This document shows positions 5,130 through 14,503 of a stretch of 33,935 nucleotides of DNA, in pieces. Every line of letters begins with the position of its first letter. Position 1 is the stretch's first letter. Both the position numbers and the translations under genes were made by a program. Under the pieces are notes generated by a model that was not told where the DNA came from, made no database searches, and saw only the letters and a program-made list of their open reading frames with translations. Source of the DNA: Clostridia bacterium (lineage in GTDB: Bacteria > Bacillota > Clostridia > RUG12999); assembly GCA_022801925.1 (NCBI GenBank), contig JAAWTG010000032.1, positions 1 to 33,935 on the forward strand. The letters are read 5' to 3'.

Positions 5130-7073
5130 ATGGAAAAATTCTATATCACAACGGCAATTACGTATACCTCAAAAAAGCCGCATATCGGTAATACCTATGA
5201 AATTATTTTAACAGATGCGATTGCGCGGTTCAAAAAGCAGATGGGCTATGATGTATACTTCTTAACCGGAACGGATGAGCATGGGCAGAAAATTCAGCAG
5301 GTAGCGGAGGAAGCCGGCGTTACACCAAAGGAATATGTAGACGGTATTGCAGGTGAAATCAAAACCATTTGGGATATGATGAACTGTAAATATGACAAGT
5401 TTATCCGCACGACAGATGATTACCATGTAAAAGTCGTTCAGAAGATTTTCAAAAAACTCTATGACCAAGGCGATATCTATAAAGGAGAATATGAAGGGCT
5501 TTATTGCGTACCGTGCGAATCATTCTTCACGGAAACGCAGTTGGTAGACGGGTGCTGCCCTGACTGTGGACGTCCGGTAGAAAAGACCAAAGAAGAAGCA
5601 TATTTCTTTAAGATGAGCAAATATCAGGACAAGCTGATGCAATATATTGAAGAACACCCTGATTTTATTGTACCGGAGTCGCGTAAAAAAGAAATGGTCA
5701 ACAATTTCTTGAAACCAGGTTTGCAGGATTTATGCGTATCCAGAACATCGTTTTCGTGGGGGATTCCGGTGGAATTTGACCCGGGACATGTTATCTACGT
5801 TTGGATTGACGCGCTTTCCAACTATATCACGGCGTTGGGCTATGCTACTTCCGGAAGCGGAGAAAACTATAAAAAATATTGGCCGGCAAATGTACATGTG
5901 ATTGGAAAGGATATTTTGCGTTTTCACACAATTTATTGGCCCATTATGTTGATGGCGTTGGGAGAACCGTTGCCGAAACAGATTTTTGGTCATCCCTGGC
6001 TGCTGTTTGGCGAGGATAAAATGAGTAAGTCCAAAGGCAATGTTATCTATGCGGACGATTTGGCAAACCGTTTTGGCGTAGACGCTGTCCGGCATTATTT
6101 GCTCAGCGAAATGCCCTATGCACAGGATGGAACTATCACCTATGAAAATTTTGTCACGCGCTATAATTCAGAACTTGCCAATACCTTGGGTAACCTTGTG
6201 AATCGAACCGTGGCAATGGTGCATAAATATTTTGACGGAGAAATTTTGCCGCCGGCAGAAGCGGAAGCGGTCGATAAAGAATTGATACAAACAGCACTAG
6301 AAACGGTGAGCGGGATGGCGAAGAAAATGAACGAATACCGTGCAGCAGAAGCAATCGGAGAAATTTGGAATCTGGTGCGCAGAAGCAATAAATATATCGA
6401 CGAAACCATGCCGTGGGCGCTGGCGAAAGATGAAACGCAGAAACAACGGCTGCAAACGGTATTATATCATTTAATAGAATCCATTCGTATCATTGGCGTG
6501 CTGCTGGGTTGCTTCATGCCGGAAACCAGTGAAAAAATTCTGGCGCAGATTGGCGCGAAGGAAACGGATTTTGACAGCATTCAAACATTTGGCAAAACCA
6601 AAGCGGGAATGCATGTTGGAGAAGCGGCTGTATTGTTTGAACGGCTGGATGAAAAAAAGGTGCTGGAAGAGTTGGCGGGTAGCGTGAAAGAAGAGGAAAA
6701 AGAAAAGAAAAAAGAAAAGAAGGAAACGCCGAAGGAACAATCCAAACAAGAGTATATCACCATTGATGATTTTGCAAAGGTGGAAATGAAAGTCGGCGAA
6801 GTGATAGGAAGCAAAAGAGTAGAAGGCGCGGACAAGCTGCTGGTATCTCAGGTGAAAATCGGGGAGGAAGTACGACAAATTGTGTCGGGAATTGCAAAAT
6901 ATTATGACCCAGCGGATTTTGTGGGTCAAAAAGTGATTGTTGTTACAAACCTGAAACCGGTGAAACTGCGCGGTGTGCTGTCGGAAGGCATGATTTTGGC
7001 AGCGTCGGAAGGCGATAAACTATGCATTTGTGCGCCGGAGGGCGACATTGCATCGGGCGCGGAAGTTCGCTAA
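5130..7073 (+). CDS. metG: Methionyl-tRNA synthetase with C-terminal tRNA-binding domain
   Basis: 647 aa, cytoplasmic; charges tRNA-Met with methionine using ATP. The class I signature is PHIGN (17-21), the second motif KMSKSKGN is near residue 298, and a zinc knuckle CVPC...CCPDC lies near 126-147. The catalytic core and anticodon-binding domain end near 515. A Lys/Glu-rich linker (about 520-545) joins a Trbp111/EMAPII-type OB domain (about 547-647, starting ITIDDFAKVEMKVGEV) that aids tRNA binding and dimerisation. Length fits the long bacterial form. GGGGCGG precedes the ATG. Expression likely starts at the promoter inside element A; no Met T-box or SAM riboswitch is seen. First gene of a run with tyrA, tatD and a radical SAM gene. 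Confidence 0.97.
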   Translation: MEKFYITTAITYTSKKPHIGNTYEIILTDAIARFKKQMGYDVYFLTGTDEHGQKIQQVAEEAGVTPKEYVDGIAGEIKTIWDMMNCKYDKFIRTTDDYHVKVVQKIFKKLYDQGDIYKGEYEGLYCVPCESFFTETQLVDGCCPDCGRPVEKTKEEAYFFKMSKYQDKLMQYIEEHPDFIVPESRKKEMVNNFLKPGLQDLCVSRTSFSWGIPVEFDPGHVIYVWIDALSNYITALGYATSGSGENYKKYWPANVHVIGKDILRFHTIYWPIMLMALGEPLPKQIFGHPWLLFGEDKMSKSKGNVIYADDLANRFGVDAVRHYLLSEMPYAQDGTITYENFVTRYNSELANTLGNLVNRTVAMVHKYFDGEILPPAEAEAVDKELIQTALETVSGMAKKMNEYRAAEAIGEIWNLVRRSNKYIDETMPWALAKDETQKQRLQTVLYHLIESIRIIGVLLGCFMPETSEKILAQIGAKETDFDSIQTFGKTKAGMHVGEAAVLFERLDEKKVLEELAGSVKEEEKEKKKEKKETPKEQSKQEYITIDDFAKVEMKVGEVIGSKRVEGADKLLVSQVKIGEEVRQIVSGIAKYYDPADFVGQKVIVVTNLKPVKLRGVLSEGMILAASEGDKLCICAPEGDIASGAEVR

Positions 7074-7102
7074 AGAAATTCCCAAAGGATGATTGAAGGC
7101 AA

Positions 7103-8173
7103 ATGAAAGTAACGATTATTGGTCTGGGGCTGATTGGCGGATCTCTTGCAAAGGCACTGCGGTGGCGCGCGGGAGTGGACACTGTCTATGCTATTGATAT
7201 GAATGAGACCTATATTAAACAAGCCATGCGGGACGATATTGTAAAAAACGGCGCGACAGATTGGCAGGGATATATGGAATTCAGCGATATCGTTTATGTC
7301 TGCACGCCGGTGGGCGTGACGCGCAAGTGGATTGATTTTTTATCCTGCAATGTGGGGAACCGCTGTATTGTCAGCGATGTTGGCAGCACAAAGCAAGAAA
7401 TTATGGCGTATGCCGAAACCAAAGAAATCCGATTTGTGGGCGGACACCCCATGACAGGGTCGGAAAAATCAGGGTATCCCTATGCGCAGGAAGGACTGTT
7501 TGAGAACGCCTATTATATTCTCACGCCGGGCAGGGATGCGGAAGCAGTGGAGACACTGCGGGAACTTACGCAGAAAATAGGCGCTTTGCCGCTGGAACTT
7601 GACCCGGAAGTGCATGATTTCGCAGTAGCGGCAGTGAGCCATGTACCGCATGTATTGTCCAGTGCGCTGATGAATTTGGCGGCGGAAATGGACGAGAAGG
7701 ACGGCATTTTGCGTCTGGCGGCAGGAGGGTTTCGTGATATGACGCGGATTGCGGCGGCAGACCCCACAATGTGGGCGGATATTTCGTTCAGCAATCGGGA
7801 AAAAATTCTGAAAGTGCTGGAGGCATATCAGAAGACGCTGCGAACCTATGAGCGGCTTGTGGGCGGCAGCGACAAAGAAGCGGTGTGGAAATTTTTCCAA
7901 GCCTCCAAGACAAACCGCAATAAATTGCCGCAAAAGGCGGTGGCAGTGGGCGGACGCAGCACGGAATGCGTGGTAGATGTGCCGGATAAAGTGGGCGTTT
8001 TGAGTGAAATTGTGCAAAAGATAAGCGCAATGCAGGTCAATATCAAAAACCTATATATTTCCAATAGCCGCGAAGACTACGGAGGAACGCTTATCATTGG
8101 ACTGGAAGGCAGCAGTGATGCGGAGAAAGTGCGGCAAATGCTGAAAATAGAAGGATATCCGGTCGTGCGTTAG
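7103..8173 (+). CDS. tyrA: Prephenate dehydrogenase with C-terminal ACT domain
   Basis: 356 aa. Oxidatively decarboxylates prephenate to 4-hydroxyphenylpyruvate in tyrosine synthesis, using NAD(P)+. The N-terminal Rossmann motif is GLGLIGGSLA (7-16). GGHPMTGSEKSG (about 113-124) holds the conserved catalytic-site residues. A helical dehydrogenase domain follows, and a final ACT domain (about 285-356, CVVDVPDKVGVLSEIV) probably senses tyrosine or phenylalanine, as in Bacillus-type TyrA. It starts 29 bp after metG with AAAGGATG upstream. Its place between metG and tatD is unusual: tatD normally follows metG directly. With the downstream T-box/paaK unit it makes an aromatic-metabolism neighbourhood. 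Confidence 0.95.
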   Translation: MKVTIIGLGLIGGSLAKALRWRAGVDTVYAIDMNETYIKQAMRDDIVKNGATDWQGYMEFSDIVYVCTPVGVTRKWIDFLSCNVGNRCIVSDVGSTKQEIMAYAETKEIRFVGGHPMTGSEKSGYPYAQEGLFENAYYILTPGRDAEAVETLRELTQKIGALPLELDPEVHDFAVAAVSHVPHVLSSALMNLAAEMDEKDGILRLAAGGFRDMTRIAAADPTMWADISFSNREKILKVLEAYQKTLRTYERLVGGSDKEAVWKFFQASKTNRNKLPQKAVAVGGRSTECVVDVPDKVGVLSEIVQKISAMQVNIKNLYISNSREDYGGTLIIGLEGSSDAEKVRQMLKIEGYPVVR

Positions 8174-8227
8174 ATAGGGTCGCCGGAGATTCTGTTTATG
8201 CCCGAAATATAGAAAGGAACAGAAAAA

Positions 8228-8998
8228 ATGCTATTTGATTCTCATGCACATTTGGACGATGAACGGTTTGGAGAAGACAGGATTGATGTAATCGGAGCTA
8301 TGTCGGAAGCGGGTGTTGGACTGATTATGAATGTCGGCGCAGATATGCCGTCCTCCCGCCGCAGTATTGTTTTGGCAAAAAAATATCCGTTTATTTATGC
8401 GGCAGTTGGCGTACATCCGCATGAAGTGGAAGAGATGACAGATGAGGATTTGCAGGATTTAAAGGAACTTGCTAGAGAAGAAAAAGTGCGGGCAATCGGG
8501 GAAATCGGTCTGGACTATTATTATGACAATTCGCCGCGGGACAAGCAAAAAGTGTGGTTTGAAAAACAAATTGAACTGGCGCAAGAACTGGAACTGCCAA
8601 TTATTATCCATTGCAGAGACGCTATGCAAGACTGTTTGGACATTTTGAAGAAATATGATTTTTCACACACCAGCGGTGTGATGCATTGTTTTTCCGGCAG
8701 TGCGGAAACGGCGGCAGAAATTGTGAAAATGGGATTTTATGTTGCATTTGGAGGTGCGATTACTTTTAAAAACAACAAAAAAGCGTGCGGCGTGGTACAA
8801 TCTGTCCCAATGGAACGTCTGCTCATTGAAACGGATTGCCCTTATTTAACGCCGGAACCACATAGGGGAAAACGAAATGACAGCCGATATGTCAAGTATG
8901 TGGCGGAGAAAGTGGCAGAATTTCGTGGAATAACGGTAGAAGAAGTGGAACAGGCAACCATGTTCAATGCAAAATGCCTGTTTCAAATTGAGCAATAG
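8228..8998 (+). CDS. tatD: TatD-family metal-dependent hydrolase (DNase)
   Basis: 256 aa, the normal family length. Metal-binding motifs appear in order: DSHAHLD (4-10), GEIGLDYY (near 96), IIHCRDA (near 130), MHCFSG (near 155) and ETDCPYLTP (near 204). The family are TIM-barrel nucleases with 3'-5' exonuclease or D-aminoacyl-tRNA-related activities described for some members. AAAGGAAC precedes the ATG. It is followed after 19 nt by the radical SAM gene that is its known genomic partner; the metG link is also conserved in Bacillota. Confidence 0.95.
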   Translation: MLFDSHAHLDDERFGEDRIDVIGAMSEAGVGLIMNVGADMPSSRRSIVLAKKYPFIYAAVGVHPHEVEEMTDEDLQDLKELAREEKVRAIGEIGLDYYYDNSPRDKQKVWFEKQIELAQELELPIIIHCRDAMQDCLDILKKYDFSHTSGVMHCFSGSAETAAEIVKMGFYVAFGGAITFKNNKKACGVVQSVPMERLLIETDCPYLTPEPHRGKRNDSRYVKYVAEKVAEFRGITVEEVEQATMFNAKCLFQIEQ

Positions 8999-9017
8999 AG
9001 AGAAGAAGGGAATTTCA

Positions 9018-9614
9018 GTGGAAAATCAACTGTTTTATGAACTGGGTAACAGCTTATATGTGAATGTGACCAACCGTTGTACAAACTGCTGTACATTTTG
9101 TATCAGAGACCATAGCGGCGTGGGTGGATATGATTTATGGCTTGCGCAGGAACCGACTTTAGAGGAAATGATAACGGAATTGGACACGATGAATTTGAAA
9201 CAATATGAGGAAATTGTCTTTTGTGGGTATGGAGAACCGCTTTTGCGGCTGGAGGAAGTCGTGGCGCTTGCGGCGGAAATGAAAAAACGGGCGGACATTC
9301 CGGTTCGTGTGAACACAAATGGACATGCCAATTTGATATTTGGGCGCAACGTAACGCCGCAGCTAAAAGGGATTGATACGCTGTCCATCAGTTTGAATGC
9401 GCGTGACCAAGCGCAATATGATGAAATATGCCAGCCATCGCTGGAAGGGGCGTATGAAGCGGTGAAAGAATTTGCACGTCTTAGCAAAAAACATGTGAAA
9501 CAAGTGGTTTTATCGGTAGTGGACACCATTATATCAGAGGAAGATATTGCAAAATGCCGAAAAATTGCAGCGGAAATTGACGTGCCATTGCGTGTGCGGC
9601 ACTATGAAGATTGA
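9018..9614 (+). CDS. TatD-linked radical SAM protein
   Basis: 198 aa when read from GTG at 9018, which has GAAGGG upstream; an in-frame ATG at 8967 lies inside tatD and is less likely. The iron-sulfur motif is C-TNC-C-TF-C (CxxxCxxC) in NRCTNCCTFCIRDHSG near residues 18-33. GYGEPLLRL supplies the SAM-binding GEP-like motif, and VRVNTNGHAN follows. The short length and context match the TatD-associated radical SAM family, whose substrate is unknown. It ends the metG-tyrA-tatD run; a new promoter and T-box follow. Confidence 0.88.
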   Translation: MENQLFYELGNSLYVNVTNRCTNCCTFCIRDHSGVGGYDLWLAQEPTLEEMITELDTMNLKQYEEIVFCGYGEPLLRLEEVVALAAEMKKRADIPVRVNTNGHANLIFGRNVTPQLKGIDTLSISLNARDQAQYDEICQPSLEGAYEAVKEFARLSKKHVKQVVLSVVDTIISEEDIAKCRKIAAEIDVPLRVRHYED

Positions 9615-9652
9615 ACAAAAATGAATGTTTTTTGTTTTTGTGAGACCACGCC

Positions 9653-9682
9653 TTGACTTTTTGAAAATTCTTAGAGTATAAT
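9653..9682 (+). promoter_or_regulatory. Promoter of the T-box/paaK unit
   Basis: TTGACT (9653-9658), 18 bp, TATAAT (9677-9682). Transcription would start near 9689, at the front of the T-box leader. Confidence 0.75.
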
Positions 9683-9688
9683 AAATAC

Positions 9689-9998
9689 AAACAGAATAGA
9701 GAAGAAAAGCTAAGATGGAGAGGAGTAGCCGGTGTTTGCTTTGTTTTAGAGAGGAACCGCTATAAGCTGAAAACGGTTCTATCAAAGACGGCGGTGAAGT
9801 TCGCTCCTGAGCTCGCATATTGAAAGAACAGTAGGTATGCGCGGAATTTTCCACGTTACAGGAAAAGGATATCGGTTATGAAAACCTGTATCTGCCAAAC
9901 GAGGGTAGTGTGTGCGCACTGCTGAAATTGGGTGGTACCACGAATTAGAGACCAAAGTCTGTCGTCCCATGTTGTTGCATGGAATGGCGGGCTTTTTT
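9689..9998 (+). promoter_or_regulatory. T-box leader, specifier probably TTC (Phe)
   Basis: Contains the T-box sequence GGGTGGTACCACG (about 9930-9942), which binds the uncharged tRNA acceptor end, followed by a terminator hairpin (9956-9992) and seven T. Stem I shows GGAGAGGAGTAG (about 9717-9728), the distal hairpin GGAACCG...CGGTTC, and the 3' strand TGAAGTTCGCTCC. Pairing GGAG with CTCC places TTC (9800-9802) in the specifier loop, followed by G, as is usual for a purine there; GTT (Val) one base earlier is the alternative. Uncharged tRNA-Phe would then turn on the downstream paaK and ACT genes. Confidence 0.92.
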
Positions 9999-10027
9999 TG
10001 ATGAAGGAAAAGGAGGGAGCAGGCAAA

Positions 10028-11329
10028 ATGTATTGGAACGAAGAAATTGAGTGTATGGACAAAGAACAAATGCGAAAGCTGCAAAGTAAACGCCTGATTG
10101 ATACGGTGAGACGGGTCTATGAAAACGTGCCGTTCTACCGTAAGAAAATGGAAGAAGCGGGTGTGACACCGGAAGATATCCGGTCGGTGGAGGATTTGCA
10201 CAAATTGCCGTTTACGACCAAAATGGATTTGCGTGACAACTATCCGTTTAACACATTTGCCTGTCCGATGGAAGATGTGGTGCGTATCCATGCCTCCAGC
10301 GGCACGACAGGAAAGCAGACGGTTGTCGGATATACGGAGCAAGATTTGGAAGTATGGGCGGAGTGTGTGGCACGCGGCATGACTTCGTTGGGTGTTACCA
10401 AAAAAGACAGAGTGCATGTTTCCTATGGATATGGATTGTTTACTGGCGGACTGGGAGCGCACGGCGGCGCGGAATATTTAGGAGCAACGGTTGTACCGGC
10501 TTCCACAGGTAATACCAGCCGCCAAGTGCAAATGCTGGTGGATTTTCAATCGACTGTGCTATGCTGCACGCCTTCTTATGCGCTGTATATTGCAGATGAA
10601 ATGCAAAAAATGGGAATTACCAAAGACCAGTTGAATTTGAAATTCGGTTGTTTTGGTGCAGAACCATGGACGGAACACATGAGAGCGGAAATTGAGAATA
10701 AATTAGGGCTGGAAGCGCATGATATCTATGGGCTGAGTGAAATCATGGGACCGGGCGTGTCGATGGACTGCACAGAGAAAGACGGATTGCATATCCATGC
10801 AGACCATTTCATTCCGGAAATCATTAACCCCGAAACGGGCGAGGTGTTGCCAGAGGGTGAAAAAGGCGAGCTTGTGTTTACTTGTATCACCAAACAAGCG
10901 CTGCCATTGATTCGCTACCGTACCAAAGATTTGTCCAGATTGACATGGGAAACCTGCGGCTGCGGCAGAACGTTGCCGCGCATGGAAAAAGTAACAGGAC
11001 GCTGCGATGATATGCTCATTATCCGCGGCGTGAACGTGTTCCCGTCGCAAATTGAATCCGTGTTGTTGGAGTACGGACAGGTGGAACCGCATTACATGAT
11101 TTATGTAGACCGCAAAGGACTGCTGGATACAATGGAAGTTCATGTGGAAATGACAGAAGAACTGTTTTCTGATGCAGTGCGTAATATTGAAGCGCAGGAG
11201 AAAAAACTGCGGCAGAGACTGGAATCGGTGCTGGGCATCAGCGCGGCGGTCAAATTAGTAGAACCGCGCAGCATTCCGAGAAGTGAAGGAAAAGCAAAAC
11301 GAGTGATAGATAATCGAAAATTGGTTTAA
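10028..11329 (+). CDS. paaK: Phenylacetate-CoA ligase (arylacetate-CoA ligase)
   Basis: 433 aa from ATG at 10028, which follows AAGGAGGG at a 10-nt distance; the frame opens further upstream but inside the T-box terminator. AMP-forming ligase of the PaaK type: SSGTTGKQT near residue 95 (ATP/AMP loop), [12 protein letters not shown] near 237, YRTKDLSRL near 298 and a C-terminal lid with [14 protein letters not shown]. It converts phenylacetate, or a similar arylacetate, plus CoA and ATP to the thioester. In anaerobes such ligases can work with indolepyruvate ferredoxin oxidoreductase to rebuild aromatic amino acids from arylacetates; control by a Phe-type T-box fits this role. No iorAB is in the window. 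Paired with the ACT gene 15 bp downstream. Confidence 0.92.
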   Translation: MYWNEEIECMDKEQMRKLQSKRLIDTVRRVYENVPFYRKKMEEAGVTPEDIRSVEDLHKLPFTTKMDLRDNYPFNTFACPMEDVVRIHASSGTTGKQTVVGYTEQDLEVWAECVARGMTSLGVTKKDRVHVSYGYGLFTGGLGAHGGAEYLGATVVPASTGNTSRQVQMLVDFQSTVLCCTPSYALYIADEMQKMGITKDQLNLKFGCFGAEPWTEHMRAEIENKLGLEAHDIYGLSEIMGPGVSMDCTEKDGLHIHADHFIPEIINPETGEVLPEGEKGELVFTCITKQALPLIRYRTKDLSRLTWETCGCGRTLPRMEKVTGRCDDMLIIRGVNVFPSQIESVLLEYGQVEPHYMIYVDRKGLLDTMEVHVEMTEELFSDAVRNIEAQEKKLRQRLESVLGISAAVKLVEPRSIPRSEGKAKRVIDNRKLV

Positions 11330-11344
11330 ACAGGAGGCGGGTTT

Positions 11345-11770
11345 ATGACAATTAAACAAGTATCTGTGTTTTTAGAAAACCGTCCGGGACGGCTGGCAGA
11401 AGTTTTAGGACTTTTAAAAGAAAACGAAGTGAATATTTATGCATTATATGTTTCCGACACCACACAATTTGGTATTTTACGGCTCATTGTGGACAAACCG
11501 GAAGCAGCATTTGCGGCGTTAAAAGAAAACAGCATGACGGCGACGCTCACGGACGTGATTGGTGTTTCTATGCAGGACGAATGCGGCGCACTGTATGAAA
11601 TCATACAAACCATTAAAGAAGAAGGCGTTTCGATTGAATACATGTATGCTTTTGCGGGACGGCAGGGAACCAATCCGGCTGCGCTGGTGATTCGTCCGGC
11701 AGATATGCAAGAAATGATAGATATGCTGCAAAGCAAAGGATTTAAACTGCTGTCGCTGGAGGAAATCTAG
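11345..11770 (+). CDS. Tandem ACT-domain protein
   Basis: 141 aa with two ACT domains (about 1-68 and 71-141): QVSVFLENRPGRLAEVLGLL opens the first and DECGALYEIIQTIKEEGVSI the second. ACT domains bind amino acids. Stand-alone double-ACT proteins are often encoded beside phenylacetate-CoA ligase genes, where they are taken to sense aromatic amino acids. The gene starts 15 bp after paaK with AGGAGGCGG in front, so it is in the T-box-controlled operon. A strong terminator follows at 11917. Confidence 0.9.
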   Translation: MTIKQVSVFLENRPGRLAEVLGLLKENEVNIYALYVSDTTQFGILRLIVDKPEAAFAALKENSMTATLTDVIGVSMQDECGALYEIIQTIKEEGVSIEYMYAFAGRQGTNPAALVIRPADMQEMIDMLQSKGFKLLSLEEI

Positions 11771-11916
11771 AAATAGAGACAGTATATCTATAAGCTGAAA
11801 AAAAGAATGTTTCGGACATTCCAACATGATTTTACAGATAAAATGGTATATTTATAGGCAACCCTTATAAAGCAGCAAAGTCATTGTTTTATGGTTGTTT
11901 GTCAAATAGGATTCAA

Positions 11917-11953
11917 AAATCGTCTATCGTACAAAATGCGATAGACGATTTTT
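11917..11953 (+). terminator. Terminator of the paaK-ACT operon
   Basis: AATCGTCTATCG and CGATAGACGATT form a perfect 12-bp stem around TACAAAATG, followed by TTTTT. The flanking sequence 11771-11916 and 11954-12052 shows no gene. Confidence 0.92.
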
Positions 11954-12052
11954 CTATGTTATATGCTGCAATAGTAGAAATTTTAGCCGCGCGTCAACTC
12001 TTGCAAACCGCGTAAATATGCACTTTTGGGTTAGGAATTTGTTTAAAATCAA

Positions 12053-12079
12053 GGGGGGAATGGTTACACCTGCTCCCCC
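12053..12079 (-). terminator. Possible terminator of the M6 protease gene
   Basis: GGGGGGA (12053-12059) can pair with TCCCCC (12074-12079). On the minus strand the stem is followed by TTGATTTT, a weak T-tract. It lies about 70 bp past the stop codon of the gene at 12150. Confidence 0.4.
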
Positions 12080-12149
12080 AAATTGGCTTCTGCGTGTCCA
12101 AGCAAAACGCTGTTCCGTGAGGAATGGAGTATATATATAGTAAGTTTAA

Positions 12150-14480
12150 TCATTCATTTCCGTCTGCCTCGCAAAGCGGTTTCATTTCTTTTAAACTGTC
12201 CCAAAGCATAACCTTAACTTTGCTGTTTGTATTAAAATTTTGCGGAGATACAGCGGGATTTTCACCTTTTACAAACTGTATATTCTGTGCATGAATGGCT
12301 AATAATTTGCCATTATCATACGCAGCAAAAATGACCGTATATAAGCCGTCTTGCGGAACGGTTATAACAGCTTTTTCGTTTTCGTACGTTATGTTATAAT
12401 CATATTTAGGATTCGGTGCAAGAATGATAATTGTCACATTGCCGTATTGTGATGTATAAGTTACCGAGCCATTTTCTGTTTCAGTAGGTTCGATTTTTAA
12501 GTCCTCTGTCCATACTGTTGTATCTGTTAAAATCGGCAAGTCAATAGTATCCTTATGTGTATTATCATTTTCACAAATATGCTCTGCCTTTCCGGTCATG
12601 CTAAATGTCGGCTCTGCGGTAATCATCCAAGCGCCCCAACGATGATGTAGCTTTGGTATTATCGTTTGCGCTGTAATAACCGTATTACATACGCTGCAAT
12701 GACTGCCTGCTGTTTTGCCGTCTGTTTCACAAGTAGGCGCAATTGCTGTGTCTGTTACTTCCGTATGTCCTGTTGCGGTTGTGATTGGAATTTCCGCAAT
12801 TTCTATCAAACCGTTTGCGTCCGAGAACATTTTATGGCAAGCGTCTGTACCTTCGCATTTCCAATATTCGCCGGTACCTGTTTTTGTACAAGTTGCAGCT
12901 ACTGCTGCATGATGTACAAGTGTATGTGTATGCGTTTCAACCGTTTCTCCCACTTTATATTTATCATCAACACGGACTTTTATCCGCATTGACGGACTGC
13001 TGTCGTCCAATACCTCTATTGATATTCCGCTTTCTACTGTTTGCGGGTGACAATCTTCCGACAATGAACATTTTTCGCCCGGTAATCTTGTGATATGAAA
13101 ATTAGAGTTTGGCGTTGTTTCAGAATTGAAGGTATTTCTGCCGTCCTTATTCAAATAAGCCCATGAGTAGTCATACGCACTTTTGTTATTGCTTTGCTCT
13201 ATACTGATAAATGGGTGCATTTTGGCTTCGTTGTTATGCTTACTGTACCCAACGTTTTCATCAATATGCCATATGATAACTCCGCCGTTAAAAAGATTAT
13301 CATATGGGTACTTAGCCATGATATTTAAGCATTCCAAGCCTTTATCAAAGCCTGTAAGCTGGCGATTTTCGATAAGGAAATACTGTTTGGGATCAGCTTT
13401 GCTCTGTACTTTGATTACGTTATATTTACTGTTCATTCCCATATCGGAAATACTATTTATAGTTCCGTCCCAATTGTTTACAAGCGTGGGCGTTATAAAA
13501 CCGCATTGCATTTTACACCACGGATCTAAATGTGTCGGTACATGTCCTGTACATTGTGCATAAGGGTCATCATAGTGTTTATCTCTGTCGGTATAGTCAA
13601 ACCGTCTTCCACTGTTGCCGTTTGCCATAAGGGTATACTTATTATCAGCCCCCATTGCTTTTTGAAAATACAAATCAGGGAGATTAAAAACAGAATGTCC
13701 AAGTTCATGGCAAATAGTACCAATACCGTAGGGAATATCTAAAGAATACATTTCAGGCTGAACGGTATATCTGTTGAGACTTATACCGCCCGGAGTTTTT
13801 ATACCGGAGCCGGATGTGAAACCTCGGATATGTCCTTTTCCTGCTGTCCCTTGTGCTATTAATTCCCCATATCCTGCGAATATTGTTACAATATATGGAT
13901 TTTCAACTGTAAAGTCGAAATTTTCCTCCATAGCGCCTGCTACCATCATAACCACTTTATGCAAGTCGTTGCTTTTCGCATCACCTGTCGGAGAGGGATG
14001 CGGAATATCAAGTGAAATCCTGACAACACCATCGCGGCATTCTGAAATTTCATATGGAATATGAGTGTAGTCACTATAGCTTACAGTACCTTTGCCACCC
14101 GTATTGACACTTGAAGTATCGGCAGGCTCAAAAATATCCAAACCGTTTGAATTTTCTTTCCAATAATTCACAACACTGAGCTTGCCGGGCGTTATATCAA
14201 ACATTTCCTTATTCCAAAATTCACTGTCCATTGTAATTTTAACATCATTAAATTCTATTAAAATTGCAAGCAGTTTCTGATGTGTAAGCGGTTTTTGTTG
14301 TTTGGCTTCGGTTGAAAAAAGTGCAATATCGGTATCACCGATGAACTGTACACAGCCCGTCTGCGGAATCATGAATTCATCAAATGACGAAAAAATCGGT
14401 GCGGCAACTGCTGTATTTCCAAACAATAAAATAAACGCAAGACTTAACATTGTCAATAGCGAAATCTGTTTCTTTTTCAT
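12150..14480 (-). CDS. Secreted M6-like metalloprotease with Cys-rich repeats
   Basis: 776 aa. A classical signal peptide (KKKQ, hydrophobic 8-22, AVAA cut near 29) sends it out. The zinc motif HELGHSVFNLPDLY (near residue 258) is the HExxH with downstream Pro-Asp of the M6/immune-inhibitor-A group. IENRQLTGFDKGL and GGVIIWHIDE also fit M6 proteins. From about 520 to 690 there are repeats with paired cysteines and histidines (ATCTKTGTGEYWKCEG, PTCETDGKTAGSHCSVCNTV, AEHICENDNTHKD), a pattern common in clostridial surface proteins. A small beta domain ends the protein; no LPXTG or SLH anchor is visible. AAGGAGGGG precedes the ATG. Promoter element B lies directly upstream. Probably degrades extracellular protein; substrate unknown. 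Confidence 0.85.
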   Translation of the reverse strand: MKKKQISLLTMLSLAFILLFGNTAVAAPIFSSFDEFMIPQTGCVQFIGDTDIALFSTEAKQQKPLTHQKLLAILIEFNDVKITMDSEFWNKEMFDITPGKLSVVNYWKENSNGLDIFEPADTSSVNTGGKGTVSYSDYTHIPYEISECRDGVVRISLDIPHPSPTGDAKSNDLHKVVMMVAGAMEENFDFTVENPYIVTIFAGYGELIAQGTAGKGHIRGFTSGSGIKTPGGISLNRYTVQPEMYSLDIPYGIGTICHELGHSVFNLPDLYFQKAMGADNKYTLMANGNSGRRFDYTDRDKHYDDPYAQCTGHVPTHLDPWCKMQCGFITPTLVNNWDGTINSISDMGMNSKYNVIKVQSKADPKQYFLIENRQLTGFDKGLECLNIMAKYPYDNLFNGGVIIWHIDENVGYSKHNNEAKMHPFISIEQSNNKSAYDYSWAYLNKDGRNTFNSETTPNSNFHITRLPGEKCSLSEDCHPQTVESGISIEVLDDSSPSMRIKVRVDDKYKVGETVETHTHTLVHHAAVAATCTKTGTGEYWKCEGTDACHKMFSDANGLIEIAEIPITTATGHTEVTDTAIAPTCETDGKTAGSHCSVCNTVITAQTIIPKLHHRWGAWMITAEPTFSMTGKAEHICENDNTHKDTIDLPILTDTTVWTEDLKIEPTETENGSVTYTSQYGNVTIIILAPNPKYDYNITYENEKAVITVPQDGLYTVIFAAYDNGKLLAIHAQNIQFVKGENPAVSPQNFNTNSKVKVMLWDSLKEMKPLCEADGNE

Positions 14481-14503
14481 AGCTTCCCCTCCTTAAAATG
14501 TAT

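Noticed and set aside
6471-6929. Phe-rich open frame antisense to metG
   Set aside because: The antisense of the Lys/Glu-rich linker; no supporting signals.
8967-9017. Upstream ATG start for the TatD-linked radical SAM gene
   Set aside because: It lies inside tatD, lacks a ribosome-binding site and adds a non-family N-terminus; GTG at 9018 has GAAGGG in front.
9799-9801. GTT (Val) as the T-box specifier
   Set aside because: It would be followed by C instead of a purine and fits the CTCC/GGAG stem less well than TTC; the gene content also favours an aromatic amino acid. Kept as the alternative.
12666-13563. Cys-rich open frames antisense to the M6 protease
   Set aside because: They mirror the Cys/His repeats of the real gene and have no start signals.
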